Part shown: piece by piece, positions 49,439 to 60,324 of the stretch
How the letters are laid out: the number at the start of each line of letters is the position of its first letter
How positions within the stretch are numbered: position 1 is the stretch's first letter
Assembly: GCA_023974075.1 (NCBI GenBank)
Contig: CM043800.1
Span: 30,450,452 to 30,514,451, forward strand
DNA length: 64,000 nucleotides
Source of the DNA: Chaenocephalus aceratus
Taxonomy: Eukaryota > Chordata > Actinopteri > Perciformes > Channichthyidae
Reading direction: 5' to 3'
Program-made: the position numbers and the translations under genes
Notes under the pieces: generated by a model
The model's database searches: none
Seen by the model: the letters and a program-made list of their open reading frames with translations, nothing else
Told to the model about the DNA's origin: nothing

Positions 49439-49982
49439 GCAAATGTAACCCTTTACTGATCATCAATCTGCACAGATACTGGGCGTGATTTTCATTGATA
49501 TGCTTCTACGACTTAAAACATTTTTGTATTTGTTAATTGACCTGCTAATATACTGTATATTATATATTGTTTATCTGACTATGTAATTATCTAAAATGTA
49601 GGACAATATTTGTTATTAAGTAGTAGTAAGTAAGTAGTAATTATTTTGTGGCATAAACACAGTTTATACATGAAGAAATTGAAACAATCAAACAAACACC
49701 TAACTAAGCTTTTGCACATGATACTTTTACCTATAAATGAAGACAGTATTGCAGTAGTTTGGTGAAATAACATCAATAAGCAACACAAGCTTCAGATCAA
49801 TGAGAAAGCAATATAATTGTATTTATTTTTGTCATAATTATGGTCACAAGATGCAATCAGCTTGCTTTATGATTTCCAGTTATTCGGCTACATAAGAACG
49901 TAGAGTGAAGGGAAAGAATGAAAGTCATCAGTGAATCATCAGATATAAGCCCACTCAAGCTCATGTGGGGTGCATTGCATTA

Positions 49983-50982
49983 TCACCAATAGTTTAAATT
50001 GATAACAGTTTGAATGAGGTCAATGCCGGGGAAGTCCATGGCAATGATACCAAAGCATGGTCTGGGCTGATTTGGGTAAAACTGTCTCAGGTATTGATTG
50101 AGCCATGGGTTTACCTTTTCAGCGACTCGCTTTGGAGTCAGAAACATTCCCCAGAAAGTACCAAAGCCTGTGCCAGTACTGTCAGTCAAAATAGCATTAT
50201 CACCCCCACAAGCTTCAGTGGCTTGGTTCAGCTGCTTACTTATCATTTTGTCTTTATTTTTAACATCACTAACCTCATTGTAATGCTTTCCGTCTGTATC
50301 TATGAGTGGAATTCCCAGTGTGAAGGTGCTCTTTTGCAAAAAGACAATTTTCCCCCTGACCTGACCCATATTTGGCATTGCAGTGTTCACCCACACATTC
50401 TGGTCGTTACCAATTAGACTCTGCACCATTTCATTGACAGTTTTCTTCTCAAAAGACTCTGGTTGGACTCTAATGAGCACAGCCTCAGTCTTAAACTCTG
50501 ACAGAAAGACTTGGACAGTGTCAATGACATCCCTGAGAGTGCTGGGCTGGTACATCACCCCATGCATGACATGGAGGGTGGTACCCAGTCCAAATACTTT
50601 GAGATCTAGGAAACGAATGCCAGCTCTAAGTTGATCCTTCAGGGACCAAGCCTGGTGTTCAGCCTCTGGACCGCCGTAGAGGGCCATGCTGTCGTGGGCA
50701 CCGGGGAAGGTGAGGAGAGAGAGGGTGCGGAAATCCTCAACACCCGACATCCATGGAATATTGTAGGACCCCGGGAGAATGAGGTTTGCATCGTCATTGA
50801 AGAATTGGTCATTTCCATGGCAGAAAACACTGAGGGTTTAGAAAAAGATTATTTAAACTCAATTGCCACAAAATTGCAGCCTAATAACAACATATCCATT
50901 CTTGTGTTTTACTTGCAACATGTTCAAAGTATACTCACGTGACAGATACCAATATGAACTGGAAAAGCAGGCCAGACTTCAT
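49983..50982 (-). CDS. Secreted PI-PLC X-domain phosphodiesterase-like protein, copy 2 (296 aa)
   Basis: Exons 50939-50982 and 49983-50829, with splice sites as in copy 1. The catalytic set is intact: H60, D61, R87, D90, H104. It differs from copy 1 at six residues: Y13S in the signal peptide, Y101H, H110P, E118D, A122V and V176I (copy 1 to copy 2). Four of the six fall within 22 residues around the second catalytic His, whereas the neighbouring MS4A pair has none. Both copies look functional. Expected substrates are phosphatidylinositol or GPI anchors; this is a family inference. Confidence 0.85.
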
Positions 50983-51136
50983 TCTTGCTGAAATGCAATC
51001 TAAAATAGAAAACACGCATTCATCTAAATCAATCATAATCTAAAAACATGCATTCATAAATTACTCATTTGAAATCCAAGGTAGGCTTTCACTTGGAATA
51101 TTTTATTAACACCATCAGGTCAAATTGGTACTATAC

Positions 51137-51216
51137 CTTACAGCCAGGAGGATTTCACAGCAAACTAACCCAACGCTCAGAATGTGGACGGCTCAACTAA
51201 ACAGCCCTGATTTATA
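51137..51216 (-). promoter_or_regulatory. TATA promoter and non-coding exon of PI-PLC-like copy 2
   Basis: Same TATAAAT box and AAG|GTATAG donor as the promoter of copy 1. Confidence 0.5.
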
Positions 51217-51306
51217 TTGCTTGGTTATCTGCAAAATTGTAGGCGTGGACCACAAATATCAGGTAAGTAATCCAGACTGATTGTTCTTGATGTCAGACAT
51301 ACAAAT

Positions 51307-52456
51307 TAGGGATGCACGATAATTATCGGTCCGATATTAGGAATTATGACGTCATCCCGATAAACCCGATACAAGTATTAATAGCCCCGATAATATACAA
51401 TATATTTTTTGGGTAAAAAAAAGGAAAAGATACTGCGGTGTGCGTGGATTGGGATGAGGGGCGCTTGTTTTCACTCGGCTCCTCCCGTTTTGCCAGTAGG
51501 CCTACTGTGGTATTAGTGGTTTAGGAAGAGGGGAGTTTTTCACAAATCCAGCGCTCCCTAACTCATGCCTGGCTGTGACGTAAATGGTGTGCGGCCGTGA
51601 AGCCAGGACAGTAAACAAACATGTCGTCGGTGGTTTGGGACTATTTCAAAGTTTCAGAGTTGGAAAGTTTGCTTGCTATTTGTAACAAATGTAATGCAGA
51701 AGTTCCACGAGGAGGGAAAAAGGCAACGAGCTACAATACTTCGAACCTGATCAGTCACCTGAAACATCGCCATCGCTACGATGGTGTGTTAAAAGCGTAC
51801 GAAGACGCCTGCGCTGCTAACCTAGCGGCAAATCCAAAGCCAGCTGCAAAGGCACCGGGGCTTTTATCTATCGACGAGGCTTTTGAAAAAGGCAAGAAGT
51901 TTGCCAGTTTTGCAACTCAAGGCATATGCTCGAACCGGAGCTGCCTGGACGCTGCAATCATGTTGTGCACTATCCGTGCCGAGTGTGCTGACTTTTCGTA
52001 CAATGTCCCACTGTCTGGCTTCCTGCATAAAGTGAAGTGCTCGGCGCAGTTGTGGCGAAATGTCGCTCCTCTGTTTTCATTTAAACAGCTCCTTATATCC
52101 GTTAGCGCAGCTAGCTAGCACCAGATGCTAACAACAACAATGCACGTAAGGTCTCTCTCTCGCTCGCTCGGGCCACACATACACACTCCAGATGGCCAGT
52201 CGGTGCCTGCCGGTGAGCGTGGAAGTTTGGTCTGCCACAAGCGGGCGGCAGGAGCGGGGCTGTCAGCATCAGCTTGTAGATGGTATTTTAAACTCGATGC
52301 GCTCTGAAACTACGGGGAGGCCAAGGAAAAAAATACACATGCGTTAATCGCGTTAAAATAATTAGTGGCGTAATTTTTTTTTTATTATCGGTATCGGTCT
52401 CGAGAAGCAGGAAGTTATCGGTATTGGTTTAAAAAAAACAATATCGTGCATCCCTA
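51307..52456. mobile_element. hAT DNA transposon, non-autonomous, copy 2
   Basis: 1150 bp with the same TAGGGATGCACGATA termini and the same ATACAAAT target duplication (51299-51306 and 52457-52464) as the element at 40440. It was therefore copied with the segment and did not jump again. Confidence 0.92.
51621..52118 (+). CDS. BED-type zinc-finger ORF of the hAT element, copy 2 (165 aa)
   Basis: Same BED finger as the copy at 40754 (ICNKC...HLKHRHR). It stays open further, through AECADFSYNVPLSGFLHKV, and stops at 165 aa. It still lacks a transposase catalytic core. The longer frame suggests this copy is nearer the ancestral element than copy 1, which carries a 4-bp-scale indel around CSNRSC/CSSC and others downstream. 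Confidence 0.7.
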   Translation: MSSVVWDYFKVSELESLLAICNKCNAEVPRGGKKATSYNTSNLISHLKHRHRYDGVLKAYEDACAANLAANPKPAAKAPGLLSIDEAFEKGKKFASFATQGICSNRSCLDAAIMLCTIRAECADFSYNVPLSGFLHKVKCSAQLWRNVAPLFSFKQLLISVSAAS

Positions 52457-52464
52457 ATACAAAT

Positions 52465-53517
52465 ATATTAGTACCGATTGTGGTGGTGTTTGTTTTTAAG
52501 GGTGTTTTAGAAGGGGAGTTCCTAAATCAAATAATTGGTTAAGATTAGATTTGATCTTTAACAGGAATTATCTTGAATGCAAGCAGCCACACCAGTGCAA
52601 TACTAAGATAATGACTAAGCTATAATCTTGACCACATAACTGGTGACATTGTTGAGAGTCTGCCAGCCAGAGGTGGCGTTAGAGTTTTTCGTTGCCCGTA
52701 ATTTTGACGGACAGGCTCATCAAATTTCCGTCATAATCCATTATTACCCGTCGGGTCTGTACACATCTCGTCACTAAACTAAAGAGGGGCTTCCACATGT
52801 GGCAGACCAGGCGATGGTGCTGCCGGATTTGGCACCGGCCCCACTATAACTTTGTCCAAGATAGTCGTAGGCTACTGTCTCCAAAATGACACTGGTGTTT
52901 GGTCTGCACTCGTGTTGACCGCCCTTGACCGCCCTCCCTCACGTGATCTTCACCAATTCAGACACACTTGCATGCCATCTTGCCTCCCAACACACCTCAC
53001 TTTGCCTTGAGGTGAAACACCAACCCTCTGGTTTTTAGGCATCCATTTACCCCTTCAGCCAAAGACACCAGTACATATTCCAGTCACATTTGACTGTCAC
53101 AGCCATGCAGTTATCATGTTGATTTTTCTTTGTGTGTATTGTGCTGCTGGTTAAATTGTTTCATGTTCTCAAATCAAAGATCTCAAACCTGTTAAAAATC
53201 CCATCCCTTACACTCCTGTTACTGATTTTTAGGCAGTAGCAAACCCTTTAATAGCAACACAATTGTTGACGCTAATAAACATTTATATCTGGCTCTTGAG
53301 GGCTCTAAAGTGAAGTGTACTTATTGAGCCAAATCTATCAATCAAAGTCAATCAAAGTTTATTTATTTAGCCCAATATCACAAATTGTACTTTTGTCTCA
53401 GGGGGCTTTACAGTTTATACAGAACATGAATATGCTGGAAATTCCCGGTGCTGTAAGCTTTTGAAATATTTTTTGAAGAGAGAAGAGTCACTGTGTTTCT
53501 CCTTGCATTGTGTACAG
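52465..53517. other. Non-coding right part of duplication copy 2
   Basis: Matches 41595-42647 almost base for base; no ORF. Ends in TACAG (53513-53517), the target site of the 6.5 kb insertion. Confidence 0.8.
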
Positions 53518-54067
53518 CCAACCCAGTCTCACAAAAAAACGTGTAATAAGTTATAACTACGTTGGTCCACAACGTAGGACGTAGTATTTCTACGAAAACG
53601 CCTCTGAAAATTGTAAAATGCCTACGTTTTTTTTCACCATTCATTCCAATGGCTGGCGTCTATGTCACGTGATCTTCACATTTCTCCCTGCAGAAAAAGA
53701 AAAACATGGCCGAACTTCGTTTTATTCTCGGTGTAAAATGCCTATTTAAAGTTACTTTGGCCCATTAAAATGCGTTTTGATGTCCTTTGATGCGAGAAAT
53801 ATGAGTTGTTATTTCAGATTATGTGTGCAGTGGATGTACATGATCTTTAGTTTGCTAGTTATTACGAAGATTACTTCAGGAAATGGTGTCTATACTACGT
53901 TTTCATTGTTACCAAGGTGGTTGCTAGGGACGCTGCTATCGATATTATTTCTGTTATGTTGTGTAACTGTTTAATGGTGTTATCTTTATTGCTACCCCCC
54001 TTCCCCGTCAAAGTATAGTGTTGGTCCACAGCGCAAACATATTAGTTTAACAAAATCCGCATCTAAA
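53518..54067 (+). repeat. Left terminal inverted repeat of the 6.5 kb element
   Basis: Inverted match to 59482-60024, including ACGTTGTGGACCAACGTAG-type blocks, a CACGTGATCTTCACATTTC block, and a common inner edge at ACAAAATCCGCATCTAAA. Confidence 0.88.
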
Positions 54068-54862
54068 ATGGTGCAGAAAACGTTATTTTCCCCTGTAAAA
54101 TTCCAGTCTCACATCTCACAGCACATCGTCATTAACAAATACCGGAAACAGACCGAAAACACTTTATTCCGAGTGTACTTGCTTTTCTCTTTGAAAGTCA
54201 TCACATAACGGCATTGTAATACACGGTTCGGCTGCATTAAATATTACATATCTGCCGTAGTTCTGTATTTATAGAGCCCTGATGAGAAGACCTCTAGACA
54301 AACATGAGGAACTGAAAACGTGACGTGGATCATAAATATATCAACAATTAAAACAACATCTTACATTTCTTTTCACACAATGCGTCTCCTTGCAGTATCA
54401 ACACTAATTCGGCGGACTTTTATATTTGATCCAATTGGTAGATAGGCTGTATTTACACCATAAAGGTGCACAGCTGATATAAAGGGACACCTAGTGGTTA
54501 AAGCATGTTATTGAATTTCATTATTTTTATTATTAGATATTAATAGAATCCCTATAAAGTATGTTCATTACTCGTTATTCTCTACTAATAGTTAAGTAAA
54601 GACTGTATATAATGACTATTTTGCACATCCCCTTCAAGATTTCAAGATTTTCTAAGGTTTATTGACATATCATATAGGCCTACACAACTATGGTGTAGTT
54701 ATGCAATGAATGAAAAACTTGGGTCGCAGGTTCCTCAACAGTGCATTACAAGACATCTATCAATATTTGTGCATACCTCCAGCAATGTTAACTATGTTGA
54801 AGCACTTATTTTAACTGATATTATACATATGTATTATACTCTTATAAGATGTATGTAGATAG

Positions 54863-55427
54863 TGTTAGGGAAATAATTATCTCAGACTCCTAGATGTGAC
54901 ATACAGGACCAACCTTGACGTCTATTTATGTCCTTTAAGGACACAGGCTGCTCAGCCAATAATGTTATTGTTCCTGTCCTTTAAGGACACAGGCTGCTTC
55001 AGCCAATAATGTTATTGTTCCCATTCTGTGACCGGTCAATACTAGGTCACAGATGGTCTTTGTTGTGGGTGCACTGGGACACTTCCTTCTTTGTTGTTTG
55101 TGGACTCCAGGGTATGACATATTCGAGGCCATAAGTGGCGGACGCAGGTAACTCAGTGTGCCCAAACTGTCTAAAGCTATCTTATCAAAACATGTTGATT
55201 ACTCTCTTTTGAAACCAGTTAAATGGGCTAGCAAGAGAGAGGCGCTCCAGAATTGACGTGGCAACCACCCGTGCAGTCAGACCGTGACTGTGTGACTTGT
55301 GATGTGAATTCTCCGGCCGTAACTCCAAATAAACCTCCAGTGTTTGACATCGAAGCTCCTGCTCTACCCTGTCTACTTCCTGAGTCGGTGACTCCCACTG
55401 CATTGCTACACAGAAGTTTCCATTATA
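54863..55427 (+). repeat. 5' LTR (565 bp)
   Basis: The U3 part holds two copies of a roughly 46-bp repeat (54929-54973 and 54975-55020) with CCTTTAAGG and CCAAT motifs. An AATAAA lies at 55328. The segment from about 55098 is repeated at 58343-58677. Confidence 0.85.
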
Positions 55428-55430
55428 ATT

Positions 55431-55448
55431 TGGCGTTGTCGGCAGGAT
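55431..55448 (+). other. Primer binding site, tRNA-Ser type
   Basis: TGGCGTTGTCGGCAGGAT, 3 bp after the 5' LTR, starts with TGG as a tRNA 3'-CCA complement should. It fits a serine tRNA 3' end as I remember it, with about one mismatch. Confidence 0.55.
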
Positions 55449-58342
55449 GCCAACAGATCTTCAGAGCTGGTAGGTGTGATTTTCAAATCTACATTTGAAC
55501 ATTGCCTTACCAGAATCTGTGATTGACGGTATCCTAAAATTACCTGTGAAACTGAGCAGCTGCGTTTCGTTTTGGTTGATGATAATTTGGGGATAGTAAA
55601 CCCAGGGAATCAGTGTCTGGGGACTTTTTGTCCTGGCTGATTTTCTCTGTGTGTGCTGCTCGGGACGTATGTGCCATACAAGCATGCACAGCTCATGTTC
55701 AGAAAACCTTAAAGAAAGGCATCAGTGAAGTGGAGCTTCTGTGTGAATTGAAAGCAATGTAAAAGATTTGTATTGGACAAATCTCCGGATTCTGAGGGTC
55801 TTAGCGGCCAAACACAGCAGTTGAAAATAAGCAGCCAGAGATATTTACTGCTATCGCCTCTCTGCAAAACACGGCTCCAGCTGCAGCCTTGGGAGTGTGT
55901 GTAAAACCTCCCCGTGTTTGTGAAGCTGGAGAAGTGCAGGAAAGAGAGGGAGAAAGTCACAGCTTTTGCCTATAGGCTTTAACTCACAACACCGCCGTCT
56001 CTATTGCAACGGGACGGTCTAAAAGCACTCGTTGTTCAGGACCGCTTTCTCATGGTTAGACGGGCCAGCACGATTAATCGGGTGCATCACCCGATGCGCC
56101 ACGGCTCCCTAGACATTGAGGAGCAGGTGGCGGTCAGGGGTGCATACATACAATTATAGGCTAATTGATCACAGGTGGGTAGTGGCAAGCAAGCATAGAG
56201 CAAACTGTGTTTCATTTGAAGTGAACTCGATAGCAAGTACATAGGCTGGTCGTACGGACTACAGTCAACTGGGCTGTCGTTTGGAGAGAAAGGGCAGGGG
56301 GAAAAGTCTGTGGGCTCCGATCGGGGGGGCACAGCGCCACTAGAAAAGAGTAGTGGTTGTCGCAAGAGGATAGCTAGTTATCGCTCTTGGACGGCTTTAA
56401 GGCACCGATCTATGACTTGTATACAAGGGTGAGGCGTGAAGACAAGACGCCCCACTGGAGAGATAATTCCCCACCCCCCTAAAACCCCTTAATCCGGACT
56501 AAATTGAGCTGGATTGAGTTTTGCTGTCTCGCTGGTGTTTATTTTGGAGTTCATGTTTGTTTGTCTGATTGTTTGTATGGGGGGTCTATATTGGTTTGTC
56601 CCGCCGTCTTGTGAATGTTTTGTAAACAACTAATAATGAATCAGTCCATAGCCAGGGTAAAATGAACTAAACTTTAGTTATCTCACCAAAAGTAAATGAC
56701 TTGAGAAAAATAAATAATATAAAGATGTAAAGCAAAATTCTGGTCGTATAAATGTGCTGCAAAATGAAATAAATAGAAAAAAGAGTGTTTTTATGTCCTG
56801 CCTCTCAGTGTGCAGAGGAAAATGTAAACAAGAAGCACACTGTTCAGGGTGTGCGCTGTAGGTGTAAGAAGAAAAGAAGATTATATTGCTTTAGAATCCA
56901 TTCTAAAATGGTATTGCTGGTATGTTAAGATATGTTTGTGACCTTCTATAAACCCTATGCCCCGTCCTGCGCCCCAAGACCCTCAGAGACCTGCCTGAGG
57001 AGATCAGGGTTGCAAAATCTGTTTTTGTAGGTCAATGTTGTATTATTTGTTTCATTAATTGTTGTTGAAACCTTTTGTGATGTTGCTGCAAAATGGAAAC
57101 TTTATTGATTGTCCGTTCCAACTGGCCACTGGAATCAGATAATTAATATAAGTTGAAGTTCAATTACAGTTTTAAAAATAGTCTAACATTCTTATTAAAC
57201 TGCTTCAAATATTTTCTCGTATCAACCAATTGGTCTCCATAGACATTACTAAAAATTAAAATAGTTGTTAAACTACTGACAAGTTTTCTGAAACCGAGCT
57301 TATGAACAACAGAGTAAAGGTCGCTGGTCAATATATTTGTTGAAGTTTTTATTGTGTGCATAATAAAATGTGTTAAATCAATTGAGCAATTCTAAAAAGT
57401 ATAATGTTGCAATTTCTTTTAAAATAAGTAATTACAGTTAAAAAATAGATGTTGTTTTCCATGGGCATCTTTCACAGGCCCACACTTTGAATCATAACAT
57501 TTCCAAGTCCAACAGAGATCAGTATCACTTTGTGTTGCAAGCCAAATTCAGGGGTTCTACTCGAGCCCAATTTTAAATACCATAAGAAAAGTATTGAACC
57601 TAGCTCGAGCTAAATGTCAAATGTATTTAATTAATGTGCAAGTGTTTTGATTTATTTAAAATGTTCCAGTCTAGCTTCCTTCGAGTTTAGTGTAAACAAC
57701 ATATTGGTTCTCATAACATTCTCACTGCTGTGCTGTCCCAAATGTTTTTAAACCTTGGGCACACACACACACACACACAACACACACACACACACACACA
57801 ACACACACACACACACCACACCACACACACACTTTGGATGAGTTTTCAATTTATCCAAATTGTAAATTGTTTGCCTTCTTTAAAGTTATTAGTAATTCAA
57901 GATTAATTATTAAATTAAATGTGGTACATAACATAGAATAAATAAAATAACTTTGGACTTGATCATTTTGTTCACAACATTAGACCTTGTCCTCTAATCT
58001 CTACTAGAATAAGATAAGTGTGCATGTTTGGGTGTTTTGGAACACTCCTGTAATGTACCTAATCTTGTTATCCTTTTCATTACAAGAGCTGGGAAAATGG
58101 TGTATTGCTGAGATTCTGATCCGTGCAAGTCCAATTTTGACTGACTTTAGTTCTAAATGTTATGTTAATTTGATTTCAACCCATAAGTAATTATTTAGAT
58201 TAACTCAACATTTCACATGATGGATTAGTGTTCCACATTTTTTCCCACTCATTTATTGTGCAATTAGGCCAATGGTAAAAAGAGACATTGATGACCTTGT
58301 TGTCCCTTTTGTTGGTACGTGGTTCCATTTTGGTCTATGGCC
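55449..58342 (+). other. LTR-element interior without recognisable genes
   Basis: Only short ORFs in both strands; none has a zinc knuckle, protease, reverse transcriptase or integrase motif. Contains a (CA)n tract at 57760-57832. Confidence 0.6.
57760..57832. repeat. Interrupted (CA)n microsatellite
   Basis: CA units with several AACA and CCA interruptions. Confidence 0.95.
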
Positions 58343-58677
58343 TTGTGGACTCCAGGGTATGACATATTCGAGGCCATAAGTGGCGGACGCAGGTAACTCA
58401 GTGTGCCCAAACTGTCTAAAGCTATCTTATCAAAACATGTTGATTACTCTCTTTTGAAACCAGTTAAATGGGCTAGCAAGAGAGAGGCGCTCCAGAATTG
58501 ACATGGCAACCACCCGTGCAGTCAGGACCGTGACTGTGTGGACTTGTGATGTGGAATTCTCCGGCCGTAACTCCAAATAAACCTCCAGTGTTTGACATCG
58601 AAGCTCCTGCTCTACCCTGTCTCCTTTCCTGAGTCGGTGACTCCCACTGCATTGCTACACCAGAAGTTTCCATTACA
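58343..58677 (+). repeat. 3' LTR, 5'-truncated
   Basis: Matches 55098-55427 from TTGTGGACTCC to the end. Differences from the 5' LTR are mainly single-base indels next to doubled bases. Confidence 0.88.
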
Positions 58678-59481
58678 GATAGTATAAGAAATGTGCAGAA
58701 TATGACAATTTAATGGTGGAGGTACACATATTGAAAGATGTCTTGTGATGAACTGTTTGAGGAACCTGTGACCCAAAGTTTTCTCATCTCCGACCTTGTC
58801 CGGTATTGAACAATCAATAAATAAAGAACACAGAATTATTAAATATAAAACACAGAATTTGTGTGATTATACTAAATGATTTATAAATAAACACCCACTG
58901 CATATTTACAACTATAACACATGCCGATGTGTAACGCAAATGTTTCCAACTTGGGATCAATAAAGTTATCTTATCTAAGATGATCGATGGCTACTGCCAT
59001 ATTTGCACCAATGTTGCCTCTGAACCTTGACAAGTGCATGTTTTCAGGCTCATCAATGAACAACAGGAGGGGTCACCAGACATAAGACCAGCTGTTAAAT
59101 AAAGGCTCTTCTGACCTTCGCTGTCGTGTGGGTATATATTAATGCTGCCCATTATGGGCACAAGCAATTTTCACCCATTTATTAATTATATGTTTTAAAT
59201 TTGAGTGTTTTCCTATCCCCTAAACCTCCAGGGATGTGTACACAGTTTAATACTGGCAACTTCTTATTATGGGAAATATGGAAAACGTCTTTAAAACTAC
59301 AACTCCCAGTAGAGACGTCCATTAGATAAGGAAACATGTTGCGAAACACCACAATAGCCAGCATGTGTAGTTCTTGGGAGCGGGGTGCGGGAGGGGGGAG
59401 GGGGGGGACGGGCGTGGACCCGTTCAAATCCAGTTTTGGACAGTCTGCCGTGGTTCCATCCCATTTCACTATGCCACAAAA

Positions 59482-60024
59482 TTTAGATGCGGATTTTGTT
59501 AAACTAATACGTTTGCACTGTGGACCAAACACTATACATTGATGGGGAAGGGGGGTAGCAATAAAGATAACACCATTTTACCCAACATAACAGAAATAAT
59601 ATCGATAGCAGCGTCCCTAGCAACCACCTTGGTAACAATGAAAACGTTGTATAGACACAATTTCTTGAAGTAATCTTCGTAATACTAGCAAACTAAAGAT
59701 CTATGTACATCCACTGCACCCATAATCTTGAAATAACAAAACTCATAGTTCTCGCATCAAATGACATCAAGGGCATTTTAATCGCCCAAACTAACCTCTA
59801 AAAATAGGCATTTTTCCACGAGAATTAAAACGAATGTCGGCCATGTTTTTTTTTTTCTGCAGGGAGAAATGTGAAGATCACGTGACATAGACGCCAGCCA
59901 TTGGACTGAATGGTAAAAAAAAACGTAGGCATTTACAATTTCAGAGGCGTTTTTCGTAGAAATACTACGTCCTACGTTGTGGACCAACGTAGTTATTACA
60001 CGTTTTTTTATGAGACTGGGTTGG
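59482..60024 (-). repeat. Right terminal inverted repeat of the 6.5 kb element
   Basis: Inverse of 53518-54067 with scattered substitutions and homopolymer-length differences. Confidence 0.88.
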
Positions 60025-60324
60025 TACAGCTTGACCCAAAGCTTCCAAAAGTGGACTGGTTCAGAGGAGGTGCAATCAAAATATTATAGCAACTGAAAGA
60101 TGTTGTTAAAGACAGGTCTGTAGCTTGTTGAAAACTTTCAGAGCAATTGAAAGTTTGTTATAAAATTTGTTATAAAATTGTTAGACATATTGTCGTATCC
60201 ACAGAATTACAAGGCTTACCAATTAAAACAACATTGGTGAAACACACACAGACAAATACATTTATAATATATAAATGTAAGTGAAAAATGAATGTAGAAA
60301 TACATTAAAGATGTAAAATGTGTG

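Larger units (their letters stand above)
54863..58677 (+). mobile_element. LTR retrotransposon, non-autonomous or decayed, nested in the 6.5 kb element
   Basis: Flanked by a 5-bp target duplication GATAG (54858-54862 and 58678-58682). The 5' LTR is full length; the 3' LTR lacks its first approximately 235 bp. The LTR starts TGTTAGGG and ends ATTACA at the 3' copy. A tRNA-type primer site follows the 5' LTR. The 2.9 kb interior has no gag, protease or polymerase frame that I can recognise. Confidence 0.85.
53518..60024. mobile_element. 6.5 kb element with about 545-bp terminal inverted repeats
   Basis: Begins CCAACCCAGTCTCAC and ends GAGACTGGGTTGG. The inverted arms span 53518-54067 and about 59482-60024. 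It is bordered by a 5-bp duplication TACAG (53513-53517 and 60025-60029). The empty site is preserved at 42643 in duplication copy 1, so the insertion came after the duplication. A weaker inner inverted match pairs 54700-54800 with 58690-58790. No transposase was recognised; superfamily unassigned. Confidence 0.88.

Noticed and set aside
55431..55448. Possible tRNA gene fragment
   Set aside because: Only 18 bp match a tRNA 3' end, directly after an LTR; it is a primer binding site.
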